A DNA stretch of 64,000 bases, taken from Panaeolus papilionaceus (taxonomy: Eukaryota > Basidiomycota > Agaricomycetes > Agaricales). The stretch is taken from the NCBI GenBank assembly GCA_015501605.1, contig JADNRZ010000013.1:1302001-1366000 (forward strand). Reading direction: 5' to 3'. This document shows positions 11,579-22,959 of this stretch, one piece after another; position 1 is the first letter of the stretch, and every line of letters begins with the position of its first letter. The position numbers were made by a program, and so were the translations under genes. Below the pieces are notes generated by a model, which saw only the letters and a list, made by a program, of their open reading frames with translations, made no database searches and was not told the DNA's origin.

Positions 11579-12495
11579 TGAGAGGCACCGCCACGGGGGT
11601 CTGGGACTCTGGGCCGGTCTATTTTGATGCTCTTGCATTCTTACGATAGGGGTGGGTGGATGTGATATTTTTGTAATCTCGAGTGGGGTGACAAGTTCTT
11701 CTATTTCATGACATTTACTCTAATTCCATCCACGTTTGACCACATTTCTCTTGTGCTGTCGTCGAAATTCGCTCTTTATCCATTTATTAACATCCAAAAG
11801 CAGATGTGGGGTGACATGTTCCATTTCGTTTTGTTATCTACTCGATTTAGTATCGTACAAGTTAGAAAATGTCAAGACTCAGTGGGCACTACTCCGTCCT
11901 CGGTTTTATAAATTGAGGAAGAATCAGTCTCGCAGCCACGACTCGGACGCAGTGACGGGTCGAGAAATGGGGTGCAGGGAATCAATAACTTACCACGCTC
12001 AACTTCATCGGTACCAGAGCCAACACCGGAACGCCACAACCGCATGAATACCTGTGCTTGTCAACGTCGCCCGAAGCGTTGGCGTCGGGGAGAGTGCCAC
12101 ATAGACTTCACGCATCGGACTATGATCATGAAGAGGCGAGCAACCTGGCTAACTGGCTTGCAGATTCTCCCCTTGGCCTCATGATAAAATTGTGGTTGTG
12201 CGTTAGCACGTAAGCAGAGAGACAAGAAATGTATGGTGACCCAATTATCGCATGAGTGCTGCAAGAAATTGTCAGATTGGCGGGACACGAGAGGTATGAG
12301 TTCTGAAACGCGGCCGATAAAATTAGATTAAATGATCAGATAGGCCTGACAGTGCGAAGGTCAGGTGCTGTACAACGTGATTGCCTCATCGTGCTTCGTC
12401 GCAATAATCATCGAATAGCCTTTCCATCTTACAATCATCATACACATACCGAACGCTACTTGTGTCTGCTAGATATCAAGCTACCACTAAGAAAA
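11579..12495 (+). other. Upstream spacer of GTPase B
   Basis: From 11579 the text follows units C and E (GCCACGGGGGTCTG, GCCGGTCTATTTT). From 12300 it follows the immediate upstream sequence of GTPase C at 48975-49156. The BTB remnant and TATA block present in the other units are not found, so a deletion of about 2 kb within unit B is likely. No gene is seen. Confidence 0.5.
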
Positions 12496-14071
12496 ATGCC
12501 ATACAAACTCAACATCACAGGAGAGGTCTCAGTGGAGCGATGCGAGTCTGTCTCAAGAGGTTACCGCTCAGACTGGTGCATTCTGTACGAAATACTTCAT
12601 ATACATACACGACCCTTGCTAATTATTTCGATTCACAGTATCCTGGGTCCCACAGGCGCAGGCAAGAGCAGTGTAAGCGTCTTTAGGCTTCGGATGTTTG
12701 CATTATTTACTTAGCTTTTTATTATGTCCGAATGTAGTTCATCGAATCGCTGGCTGGAGAGGGTCAATCCTTGGGGATCTCAAAGGATCAACTGGCCGGA
12801 TTCACGCAAGAAGTCACTGCTTATGAAGTAAAGAATGCAATGGTGCAATGGGATGAGTATACCCGGCCACTCTACTTGATCGACGCTCCTGGTTTCTCTG
12901 ATAGCAAAATATCTGAACTCGAAATCATAACAAAGGTGAAACAGTGGATGAAAGACCAAGGGTGAGTAGCAATATCAATGTAGTTTTGATGCCATCTTAA
13001 CACCATACATTTCCACTTACATTCAATCAGTGTTAGAGCGATTCGTGGAGTACTGTATCTCAGTCCTATAACTGATACAAGAGCTCCAGGGAGCAAACGG
13101 CGGACTATTAAAATGATTCAATTGCTCTTGCACAACAATGCATTCAAGCATGTTAACATCGTCACCACTATGTGGGACAGGTTGAGCAACCCACAGGCCA
13201 AAAAGCGTGCAGAAACAAACTTTGCACAGCTCCAAGATGATATCTGGAAGGTATCTTTATTTTGTCTACTAGCACTATTTCTATTTTTATAACCTTTCAC
13301 ATTGTGATTCCAGGGCCCAATTAGTAGAGGTGCAAAGATATCCAGATACCACAACGACTTTGATTCTGCAATCCAAATACTACAAAGTATTATCAACAAC
13401 AGAGATCTTAGCTGGTGTCTGTTGGTGAATGACCCAATCAAATCAGAGGATGCTTCTGCTCCGCTCCTATACAAAGAGCTCCTTGATTGCATCAGTAATG
13501 CTCAACAAGAGAAGGAATACCTTCAACAGGAGAAGATGCGCCTCATCACCAATCCCGATCCACAACTTGATTTGGTGGTGCTTTCGAGGCTTCCTGAGGT
13601 CAAGAACAACCTGGCAAAGTTCTTAGGACAGCTTGTGGCATTTGGTAGGCCGCCTCCCAGATTTGAAGGAGTAATTCCAGAGCGATGTGTCTACCAGGAT
13701 CTATTGGATCAGGTTAATGAGGCTTGGGAGGAGCAGGTTGCTTTGCGAGCCGCTCTTGCTCACCTCCACATGAATCCTGATCGTGAACGGAAGGTGATGC
13801 TTAATCGTAAACTCGATGTTGTGAAACGCGAAATCACACTGCATGTGAAGCAGCTTGGGCAGTATGGCGCCCCTCCCGAAGGTTACGAGAGAGGTATTTG
13901 CACCTTGCCTATGACAATTCTTTTACTGACAATGTTTAAGAATTGGAGAGCGCCATTGGTGGTATCTCCTTAGGAGCATCTTTTCAATATCATGCTGGGA
14001 AACGCCTCCGATCTTTCAAGGACAAACTCGGATTCCGCTCCAGACCCGACTCGGTGGAGGGTCGTCGTTGA
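12496..14071 (+). CDS. Septin/AIG1-like P-loop GTPase with coiled-coil tail, copy B
   Basis: Model: 12496-12584, 12639-12672, 12738-12961, 13031-13250, 13314-13893, 13941-14071; 425 residues, all phases consistent. P-loop GPTGAGKS at 33-40, DAPGFSD near 90, VTTMWDR near 160-166. The tail repeats the pattern LLYKELLDCISNAQQEKEYL, then a second related block ending PPEGYER. The last intron is 47 nt, so it must be removed to reach the conserved basic end (RSFKDKLGFRSRPDSVEGRRR). Without removal the frame reaches a stop at once. Compared with A and C it lacks the Ser/Thr-rich linker before the basic end. It is the best candidate for an intact short isoform. Function is unknown beyond predicted GTP binding. 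Confidence 0.85.
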
Positions 14072-14638
14072 ACTTCAACAGTTGTTCTCCTTATTTCCCA
14101 ATTGTGATCCATCACCTTATACATTACCATTGTCTGTTTGGTATCTTTCACTTACGGGGCTCACAACTAGTCATTCACATTGCCTTCATGTTGTCCATCA
14201 CTGTGGGATCCGATACTTTCTCCATCACAATTCACAATGGTGCACAGCGCAGGCCCCTGTTCCATTCTCCGCCATTGCATCAATCACCCTTATCCTCATC
14301 AGAAAGCTCACAGCATCACATGTGTAATTTCTTGTCATTCCACATTTTGCTCGCTCCTTTGCTTCTTTTTCTTCACTTCTCTTCCATTGGACTTGGTTCA
14401 AGGCTTATCGTTGTCGCTTTGCTTCTGCTCATTCATAGTTCGTGATGATCCATAATGTTAGATAAACCCGGTGTTTAGTTTACTAATGTATTATATTGTG
14501 TTCATTTCATGTGCGATCAGTGCACCATGCTATTAAATGGGCGCAATTGGGTTGGACGAGAGGTGGTAGATGACTCGGAAATCGCTGAGCGTGGAGGTGA
14601 ATCGGGTATTCCAAGATAAGGTCAGCGTGTCAGTATTC
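14072..14638 (+). repeat. 3' flank of GTPase B, shared with unit D
   Basis: This runs parallel to 59360-59940 downstream of GTPase D with about nine bases in ten alike, including CTTGGTTCAAGGCTTATCGT and GATAAACCCGGTGTTTAG. In D the sequence continues CAGTATTCACATGCAACGAA. Here it stops after CAGTATTC, where the 29.6-kb insertion begins. The open frames are the out-of-frame continuation of the GTPase exon and are not counted as genes. Confidence 0.7.
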
Positions 14639-15123
14639 TCTGTGAAACTCCTGAAGGCAGAATTTTTTCCATTGTTTTACTCCGAAGCTAGACAGTATTC
14701 CACTGTATAGGGTTGAAAATTACTACCTTTGATTTAAAATAAGGATATAAATTTATACATCAAACATCAAGAAAGTTTTCGAGCAAAGGATGAATTTCTA
14801 CTCTATGACAACCAAATCAATGGAATATTTTATGTCGTAGTGGTGAAAATCACACATATAGAAGCAAAATTTCTTTCGAAATATGAGCACTTTTGTCTAT
14901 TTAATGTTCAAACTAAAAGAAGGCAAAATTTTTGTATTTGATGGTGCGACAAAAAAGGGTATAATATTTGATGGATACCAACAGGAAATAAGCGATTAAC
15001 AAGCCATTATTGGTGAACGAAAATGACTCCAAAAGGGAAGATAAAAAGCGAAATGGTGAGAGATATTAGACGTATGAGAAATGGAATAACATTCTGCTTA
15101 GCTGCAACACGTCGTGTTGATGA
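14639..15123. other. Left terminal region of the composite insertion
   Basis: AT-rich with no gene. It holds two similar motifs, GAAGGCAGAATTTTTT (about 14655) and GAAGGCAAAATTTTTG (about 14929), which could be subterminal repeats bound by a transposase. Confidence 0.4.
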
Positions 15124-16606
15124 TTAATGCGAAACCTTGGCCTTCTTGGCTTTAGGAGGCTTGCTGTTCTTTGCATTGACAGGCGCCTCTTCTTCATCGT
15201 CCGAATCACTAGCACTCCCCCCATCAGACCCCAATTCGTCTTTGCTGCTTGACTCAACAAGCCGAGCCCTCTTCCTTTGAACCTGCTTTGCCTTTGCCTT
15301 TGCCTTCCCTTTTGCCTTCCCTTTTGCCTTCCCTTTTGCCTTTGCCTTTGGCTTCTCAACCACTTCCTCTTCCTCTTCCCCCTCCTCTTCGTCGTTGTCA
15401 TCTTCATCTTCCTCCTCTTCATCATTGTCTGCCCTCTTCCTCTTCCTCCCACTCCTGTTCATCACTTCCTCCCCCTCGCTCTTGGTATCCTCTGCCACCA
15501 CAGCCTTCCTTAATGCGCAGACCTTCGTCAATGCGACAGTCTCAATGCCATCTTCGTCCACATCCGAATCGAGGTGACCTGGTACTGGTTGTCTAGCAGC
15601 AGAAAGGTTAATACCTCCAAAAAGCCTCGCGGCAGCAGCATAGTGATCAGCCTCGAGCTTCGCAAGAAGGGCTTTATAAGCTTGCTTGCCCTTCATATAC
15701 CTTCACATCATCTCCAGAGTGGCCCACCCTCATTCGTACTTCTTCAAAACAGGCTCGCGTTTCTCGATCTGTAGTTCTATTAGTCAATAATAACTGTAAA
15801 ATGAAATGCATTAAAATGTACCAAAGCTCGGGCATCAGCAATGAATGCTGCATCCTGCTTCCTCCAATCCATGTTGTACACCTTGAACTTAGCCTTCACA
15901 GTTTCACAAACAGTAGCCTAACGAATGAAATAAACATGAGTTAGCATCGGATATCAGTAATAATAGAATGAAAAGACAAATGGTGTTCCATACCCGGCAT
16001 GCATTATACAAAAGCTTGTCATTGACAAGGCCCATTGCCTTGACGAGGCAATACGGCTTCTTCTTGGGCTCTGGGATAAGCTCCTGAGGGGTGGGCTTGG
16101 CATTATCCCGCGCCTTGATACGCATAAGAGTAGCTGCAAGAAGGAAATGAGAGAAGGAGATGGGGCAGCATGCTAGACATACCATTGACCGTGTCTAATT
16201 GCGCTTTGAAATGACGACATCAGCATGATCAAAGGACAGCGATAAAGACAACAAACTTACCATTAGTTTTCTCAAGCTGCTTCATGAGCGATACATTCTC
16301 CGCTCTGAGAGCATCAGCACCTTCAGGTGCCTTGGCTGTGGAGGAATGCAGATCAGTAGCAGCACTTGCACCAGCTTGTGCATCACCCGCAGTGTCGACA
16401 TTTGTATCGACGGGTTGAAGTACAGTGACTGAATTGGCGACTGCACTCCCATTACGCTGGGGTTGGGTTGCTGATGTGTCGCGGTCGTCCGCGGTATTGG
16501 CACCTTTCTTGTTCTTCTTGTTGGATGCCTTCGGAGTCACCTTGGGGGCAGCAGTAGCCTTCTTGTTTTCTTTAGCGGCCTTTGAGGATGCTTTGGTGCG
16601 AGCCAT
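15124..16606 (-). pseudogene. Hypothetical basic/acidic nuclear-type protein, two nonsense codons
   Basis: Minus-strand exons: 16606-16261, a 12-nt micro-exon 16194-16183, 16133-15994, 15917-15822 and 15768-15124, all with GT..AG borders and compatible phases. The protein starts MARTKASSKAAKENKK (basic, Lys/Ala-rich). A conserved middle follows (PYCLVKAMGLVNDKLLYNAC, then DWRKQDAAFIADARAL and IEKREPVLKKYE), then an acidic run and a KAKGKAKG repeat. Two in-frame TGA codons (15732-15730 and 15705-15703) lie where family members keep reading; both could come from CGA. The middle resembles a hypothetical family seen in mushroom genomes. Charge pattern suggests a nuclear or nucleic-acid-binding role, which is inference. 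An alternative is translation from the ATG at 15696, giving the acidic/basic tail alone. Confidence 0.6.
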
Positions 16607-17168
16607 TGAGATGAGGGGTGTTGGGTTGATGAATTAGTGGTAAATGAGAAGGCTTTTTATACGGAAAAACGACGCACCTTTTTTTCTTCAAGTTTCTCAA
16701 TTCGTCGAGAAGCTGAAGTTGCAATGCCACCATCTCCGTGAATTAAAACAAATTAGACAATAAAAATGCAGAGAAATGAGTGTCTCAGCCACCTCCTCAG
16801 GGAAGAGAACTCACCCTGCTACACAGGCAACCAATCGTCCTTGGAGAAACTATTTTTTTCTCCTTTGTGCGTGCTTGATACTCAGGCTGGTTCCAGGCAC
16901 CATTGAGGTGCTGAACAAGGTATACTGGAAAACCTGTGATGGTTTTCCGTAAATTTATTGATTACGAGTAAATTGTTGAGAACTATACCTTATAAGTTCA
17001 CCAGCGGAGCAGGCAAGAATGGTCGGGCATGGCATTGGGCGCATTCACCGATGATGGCAATGAAATATTGTAACGCCGTATTTCAGGGTTGCAAATGAGG
17101 CGTGCTTGCCTATTTTAGATATCAGCGCATACCGAAAATATAAGAGGTTACTTACTGTCGACGTATAC
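16607..17168. other. Intergenic region between divergent hypothetical genes
   Basis: This is the shared upstream region of the minus gene ending at 16606 and the plus gene starting at 17169. A TTTTTATAC block near 16651 could serve as TATA for the minus gene. Nothing else is recognised. Confidence 0.4.
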
Positions 17169-18294
17169 ATGACTTCACCCTTCTCTCGTTATTGTCCTTC
17201 CTCTCCTTGCACACATCCCATAGACACATCACAACCACTTGACCCCAACGAGTGCTGGTGTTACAATCAGCTTTGTCGGCATCAATCACAAGTTCGCTCA
17301 CCTGTTCAAATGTCGCGTCAACGTCCACCACAGCGTAGACTCAATAGATTTGGTTAGTAAACACTTCAAGAAGAAACAATAGCTAACCATCTCACCAGAT
17401 TCTTGGTCTGAAGTCGAAGACAGCCAGGATGAAGAGAGCCTAGAGAACAAGCGACACCAACGTCATATCGACGACAGCGAGACCGATGTCAGCACTCACA
17501 GTGGATGTGAGACCGAAAACGAAGCCGAGAGGAAAATCGAAAGCGACACCAATAGCGACACCGAAATCGAAAGCGAAGGTGATACAGGGAGCAAAACTGG
17601 AGGTAGCAAAAAACTTGAAGATGATGATGTTGAAGATACGACCCAGAGCAGTGATGGGGATTTGGGAAACCATACTCCGGATCCTGAGTGGCATAGTAAG
17701 TTGATGCTCATGTAAAATATAGATATAATAGACTTACCATCGTTCTTAGTGATCATGCAGCGCCGACGTCAGAAGATCGAAGCAAGGACCCTTGCTGGCG
17801 CCAATACTGGCATGATCATCAACCCCGATGAAGATGATGATGTGAGTACAACCCTGGCTGATAACGTTGAGGGCAAGGAGGAAGCGCATCAGGGAAAGGA
17901 ACGAGGAGTAGCTATAGGTGACGCTCTTGAGGCGGAAATGGGAAATGCTGAGGATGTTGATCCAGGCAGCCAGGAAGAAGTGGGGGCGGCCACAGTGGAA
18001 ATAAATGAGGATGGAGAAGTGCAGCCAACAGGAGATAATGGGGCTGGTGATAACCAGGAGACCATGACAAATACCAACAATAGACGAGGGCGAGAAGCTG
18101 CCATCGAGGCCTCCCAGGTTACAACTCTAGGAAATAGCCGACGACAGGAGGGTTTAGTCCCCTCTGTTACAACAGGCAAGAAGCGGAAGATCATTGATAT
18201 GTGTCAAAACTGTGGGGATGAAATTGTAAGCACTCAAAGCTATAGCGAAGTGGGATATCGGCTCACAAGTTCAAAAATAGGCCGCTACAGTTAA
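17169..18294 (+). CDS. Hypothetical acidic protein
   Basis: Three exons, 17169-17352, 17399-17695 and 17750-18294, give 341 residues. The introns are 46 and 54 nt with a GCTAACC branch-like site in the first. The N-terminus holds a Cys-containing stretch (NECWCYNQLC) and a basic patch (SRQRPPQRRLNRF). Exon 2 is Glu/Asp/Ser-rich with short repeats of ESDT and ETE. Exon 3 is acidic and ends with KKRKIIDMCQNCGDEI, a possible nuclear signal beside a CxxC pair. A GTGAGT inside exon 3 (17840) might be a further donor, so the third exon is uncertain. It overlaps the last bases of the convergent gene at 18263. I do not recognise the family. The location among transposase and decayed genes suggests transposon cargo. 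Confidence 0.5.
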
Positions 18295-20482
18295 GATTAA
18301 AATACGACGATTGGGTTCTGTTAATATATCTGTCAAACGTCGCCATAGTCGTTAGCTTTCTTCCTCTTGATAACGAGATCATAAAAACGTACAAGATAAA
18401 TAAATAAATGACATTGAACCCATTGAAAATATATTGCACGTAGAAGAGACGGTGTGGGATTTGTGCTGCACGTCCAAAGTGATTATAAAAGGTTTGAGAG
18501 TAGAATCGTGCTACGGCATGTTCCAGGTCAGATACCTGCGCCCGTGAAATACTGTCTTGGGATTTGCGCTCATGCAGTGCAAAGATGACTGGCTTATTTC
18601 CTCCCCAAGAACTCATCAGTTTGGCAAGCTGAAGGAGGTATGGCAACCGATCCGTGGCGTTGTTTGATGCTAGACCTCTGTTTGTAGTTGGCATTGGCTC
18701 AGTAGGTTGCTTGTATGTGAGAAACGGGAAGCAGCGCATGATGATGACCTCCCGCTGGTAAACAGCATTGACGTCACCAGTGTCAAGGCCAATGCATGCA
18801 CGTCGGTCTAATGCCTGCAGCTCATAGAGCTCCCAAAGAATTTCTCGAACAACATTTGTCGGTGGAAGTTGACTGGGGGGATATGATGCACCATTTCATC
18901 TCATTGGTTGACCAGTTGTGTACTGAGGGTCATTGCGAAAAGCTTCTAGCGTTTCCAGCTTGAATTTCTCAAGGGCCTCTGCTCGACGAGCACTGGCTTT
19001 GGTATCACTGAGCGAGGGAGGGGTGGTGAAATCCATGAAGAGGATGTCCCGCCATCCTTGAGCTGGAAAGGCCACACTATCACGAGACGCGACACATGTG
19101 AGCCATGCCTCACGACAGAGAAGCCACATTGTGAGAAGAAGAGCCTTCTTTCCATCTGACTTTGGGGTGACAAAGTGAGCAGGATCTGGAAAGACATAGT
19201 TGCCCAAGCGTGACGACGTTTTGGTTTGTTCAACCAGATTGGAGAACGATGTATCAACCGCTGCAAGGGCTTGGGCCCAAGCTGGGATCGCGAACGGAGC
19301 TAGGTCACCCTCCAGTGGGGCGAACTTGTTTCGACCTTCGATTTTTGGTTTTCCTGTGAAGAACACATAAGCTTCCATTCATCTTAGCATGATGCAAATA
19401 CATACCAACTTGAGGTTTGGCTTGCTGCTTGGAAGCTGGCGTTTTTGATTGAGCAGGAGACGATGACGATGGTGCTGTTGATGACGATGAACCTAGCACA
19501 AATATCAATATAGTTACATTTCCACAACACTAGAAATCTTACTAGGGGGATTAAGTTGAAGATTGTTGCCTTCAAATGGGTCTTTGTAGGACAGCCAGTT
19601 GCGTGAGAAGTGATGAATGGCATCAACAACCTCATGGCCACCTAATAGCCCTGTATAAATGATTGGGAAGGGTGGGTCATAGTCATCCATCCTCGCATCA
19701 GACGAGGTGGGTGACACAATCTCGAGGACATTGCTTTCAAAGGATCCACCCTTCCAACGACGGAGATACCATACAGGCAAGCCAGCACGGTAGAAATCCT
19801 GGACTACCGCTTCATTAAGGGTGAAGATCCCAACATGGTCATCCACAGTGGACGTGGCGGGCAGCCACCCCTGCATTCGGGGTTGATAGATCTCCATATA
19901 ATCCAATAGCCCAACGAGTTCCAGGTAGTAGCACTGGAACTCTGTGACAGTGAATCGCATTTGGGTAAATGTTGTCTTGAGAGAGGATAAGCGGATGAGG
20001 GCATTTGATAAGGCGGTGGCAATGGTTGCGATAAGGTCAAGTGTGTGCTTTGGGGGTGGTCGGTTGGTATTTTCGCGGTACATAACAACACGGGTCTGAA
20101 GCTGTTGCTCCATTGATCGGAGCATACTGACAGTGTTGGTTGCCAATGAGCCTGTACCCAAAAGAATGCCACCAGTTGATACAACAAAATCAGTGGGGGT
20201 TGGATCCCACCACATAATGGAGAGTGGATGGTTCGGGTCGGTGGGCTTTCTGGGAATGGCACCTAAATGAGAATAGTATGCGACGTAGGGCTGCAGGAAC
20301 AGTGTGTGGTCGTGAATGCCATAGCGCAGGTCAGCATGAATGTGTAGGCTATGAATGGTCATGTAAGGGGGATAGGGTATGAAGTCTTGGTTGGGTGTTG
20401 TACATATGTGGTGTTCATCAGGATTCGTGGTAATATGTGTGGCAACTTTGCCATCGAAGGGATCTAGTTCGACTGATGATGA
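18263..20482 (-). pseudogene. Agaricomycete hypothetical family, one nonsense codon and no 5' exons
   Basis: Minus-strand coding runs from about 20482 to 19543, then 19492-19406, then about 19350 to 18263. The first part starts in open frame well above the ATG at 20362 (DPFDGKVATHITTNPDEHH, then DFIPYPPYMTIHSLHIHADL). Conserved blocks include PLSIMWWDPTPTDFV, FQCYYLELVGLLDYMEIYQP, VVQDFYRAGLPVWYLRRW and IIYTGLLGGHEVVDAIHHFS. These match in style a large mushroom-specific family of unknown function. An in-frame TGA at 18898-18896 interrupts the last part, after which the same frame continues with YELQALDRRACIG and FYNHFGRAAQIPHRL. An in-frame TAA lies just upstream of 20482, so the true start is missing. 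The pattern fits a decaying cargo gene. Confidence 0.6.
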
Positions 20483-22110
20483 CCCTTGCGGTTACCCAGG
20501 CCTGAATTCGCGCGATTTAAAAATTAAAATAAAATAGTATTATTCAAGATACGAGTCGCAACTCGTTGTCAGGTGTGAAACAAAAGTAGAATACTGAAAC
20601 TAAGGTCGCACGTCTAATAATCCAGAGGCACAGAAGCATTGGGTGGGAATGTGACGGAGCAGGCGTCGCTTTCACACGCCCACCTCCGCTTCAGACTGGT
20701 GACGATGTGGACCGACACCTAGCAACGGGGAGGCGCTCGTGCATGGAGTAACACATTATTGAGAATGCTAAATAAAGAAATGACAACGCGACGAGACTTA
20801 CCTTGACTGACAAGTGACATCAGCCCAGCAGGAAGCTGACTAAAAGCCCCACCCACCTTTGTAGGGGTCCAATGAAGCCGAGACGAAAGCTTACCAAGCT
20901 ATGGGGAGACGCCCAATGAAATAGCAATGCCGAGAAAGAGCTGAATAAGCTTGTGTGGAGCAACTGGTAAGCGATGAAGGGACAAGAAGAAAACGAGGGA
21001 AACAGGTGGAACACGACCTACCGAGGTTAATCCGAGGATCACGAGAGAGAGGGAGCAACGAGGTATATAAGGAGGGAGGATTGAGGCGAGAGGGGCATTG
21101 AAGAAGCAGAAGAAGAACTGGCAGAAGGTAATCAGAAGCTGTTTGCGCGTTGCAGACACGTAGGATAGAAGTAATAGAAGCTTTCGTGCGGAGTGCACAA
21201 TTTTGAAGTTAGTTTTGATATCAGAAGTCCTAATTTGGAAGTCAGAAGTCAGAGCGCGCGCTGTGCTCTATTAAACTCAGAAATACCAACTGGAAGTCAG
21301 GCGCAACGTTTAGTGTCAATTTGAATTTATTTCACATTATTTCACTCATTTCTATTGTAGTCCAATGCTCGTTTTGTACTTCATTTTCCCCAGAACTTAA
21401 TACCATTGTTTCTATTCTACTTGATACTTGTGTGACTCGAACTTAGCATTCTCGCCACACTTTTGTGGGTGGATTTAGAGCAATCGTATCACTGATACAA
21501 CATTAGTTTATCGATTAGGAGTATCAGGATGAGTTAAGGTGAAGACTCACTCTGGGCATTACGCAAAGCCACAATAAAATGTTCAGAGTAGAGGCTTGAA
21601 GACATATTGAGAACCTGAGTGTAGTGAGCATACAAGGGGTTGGAATACAAGAAATTAATGCGGCACATACTGGGGGACCTATGAGGCAGGCTATGTTAGT
21701 CGAGAGCTAGCCCTTTCCCTGCAGGAAGCAGAGTGATGAACGACAGCAGAGTGTTGGCGTCGTGCTCATTCAGAGGTTGTGAGAGCATTAAACACGAACG
21801 CTACAGAAAGCGCTCAAGAAAATGATGATGATGTAGGGTAATCAGGACGACGTCAACGTCTTATCCTGGGTTGAGCGACGTCAACGTCTTACTCAACCAT
21901 TGGAGAATGAGGGGAAGGGGTTTCAAGATAGACTTCATTGTCGATGTCGTGAGGGTGAAAAACATGAGCACCTCACCATTTGAGAAGGACAGTTGGAGGG
22001 TGGGGGGTCGTAGCTTCAGCAGTGATGGGAACGATGGAAGTGGATGGGTGAAAGGCAACTTGCCAAGTTTGGGTTGAACCAAACACACGTGACACGTGAT
22101 CAGTGTTTGT

Positions 22111-22145
22111 CAACGCCAATGTCATCATGGTTGACATTGGCGTTG
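22111..22145. repeat. Perfect 14-bp inverted repeat (hairpin)
   Basis: CAACGCCAATGTCA, loop TCATGGT, TGACATTGGCGTTG. It is GC-balanced and far longer than chance for this size. It lies amid several GACGTCAACGTC-type motifs. No following T-run, so a terminator is unlikely. Confidence 0.8.
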
Positions 22146-22297
22146 AATCGGGCTGTTGTTCTCGACCTGCACCATGTCGTCGTCGTGGTTGGCTTGATCA
22201 TCGCAATGGTCGCCAACTTCACCTCTGTCTCTTTCTCTTCTTGTTTCTTGTTTCTCGCTGTCTCTATCATGGAATCTCATCTCTCCCTCTCCCCCCT

Positions 22298-22360
22298 CTC
22301 CTTCTCTCCTCCTCTCCTCCTCTCCTCCTCTCCTCCTCCTCTCCTCCCCTCTCCTCTTCT
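22298..22360 (+). repeat. CTCCTCCT-type microsatellite
   Basis: A polypyrimidine run of repeating CTCCTC/CTCCTCCT units. This is a simple repeat able to form triplex DNA. Confidence 0.9.
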
Positions 22361-22959
22361 CGACTTGGTGACTAAGATGTTGACGTCAGTCACCAACACA
22401 GTCGATTTAAGCAGACTAAGACGTTGATGTCGGTCTGCTATTTCTTCTCCCCCAAGGGACTTTTTGTCTCTTTCTCTACCACTGCCATTGCTCTCCCTCT
22501 CGCGTTTGACTGGTTTCACGCCACCTCTGACCTCCATTACATGTATGTCATTCAGCGCTCACACTCATGTATGTCATGCTAACCTCGTCCCTTGCTCACA
22601 GTTTGGTTGCAGAAACGTGGCCTCGGCACTTGATTTCAACTGCTACCTATGCGCCACGAGACCTGGATTCAAGCCTGCTCTCCATTTTCCAACGAACCTG
22701 GACAAGGGATACACAGATGCGGCCCACCATTTATAACTCCCACCTCCTTGTATCAGAAAGTAACCCCGTCCTCATCATCTCCTATCATTCCTTCTTCCCA
22801 ACATCCAATTGCTCATGCCCAGGAAAGGCAAAAACGGGCATGTGTCCACCTGGGTTCCTTGCACTTGCAGTTGTGGCAAGCCAGACGTATCCCCGGCCAC
22901 ATGCTCTCAACACTTACAGGGCAAGGGCACCTATGGCAGCCAGGATAATGAATCAAATG

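Larger units (their letters stand above)
20491..22959. other. Non-coding region between cargo gene and palindrome
   Basis: No gene is supported. A TATATAAGGAGGGAGG block sits near 21063. Repeated GAAGTCAGAAGTCAG text lies at about 21240, and paired GACGTCAACGTC motifs lie at 21849-21890. A frame at 22760-22950 (PCTCSCGKPDVSPATCSQHL) has the look of a Cys/His finger of transposase N-termini, but it is short and unsupported. Confidence 0.4.

Noticed and set aside
15277..15513. Plus-strand proline/leucine-rich frames
   Set aside because: They are the antisense of Lys/Glu-rich codons in the minus-strand gene.
22277..22537. Arg/Gly/Glu-rich minus-strand frame
   Set aside because: Produced by the CTCCTC microsatellite; no other support.
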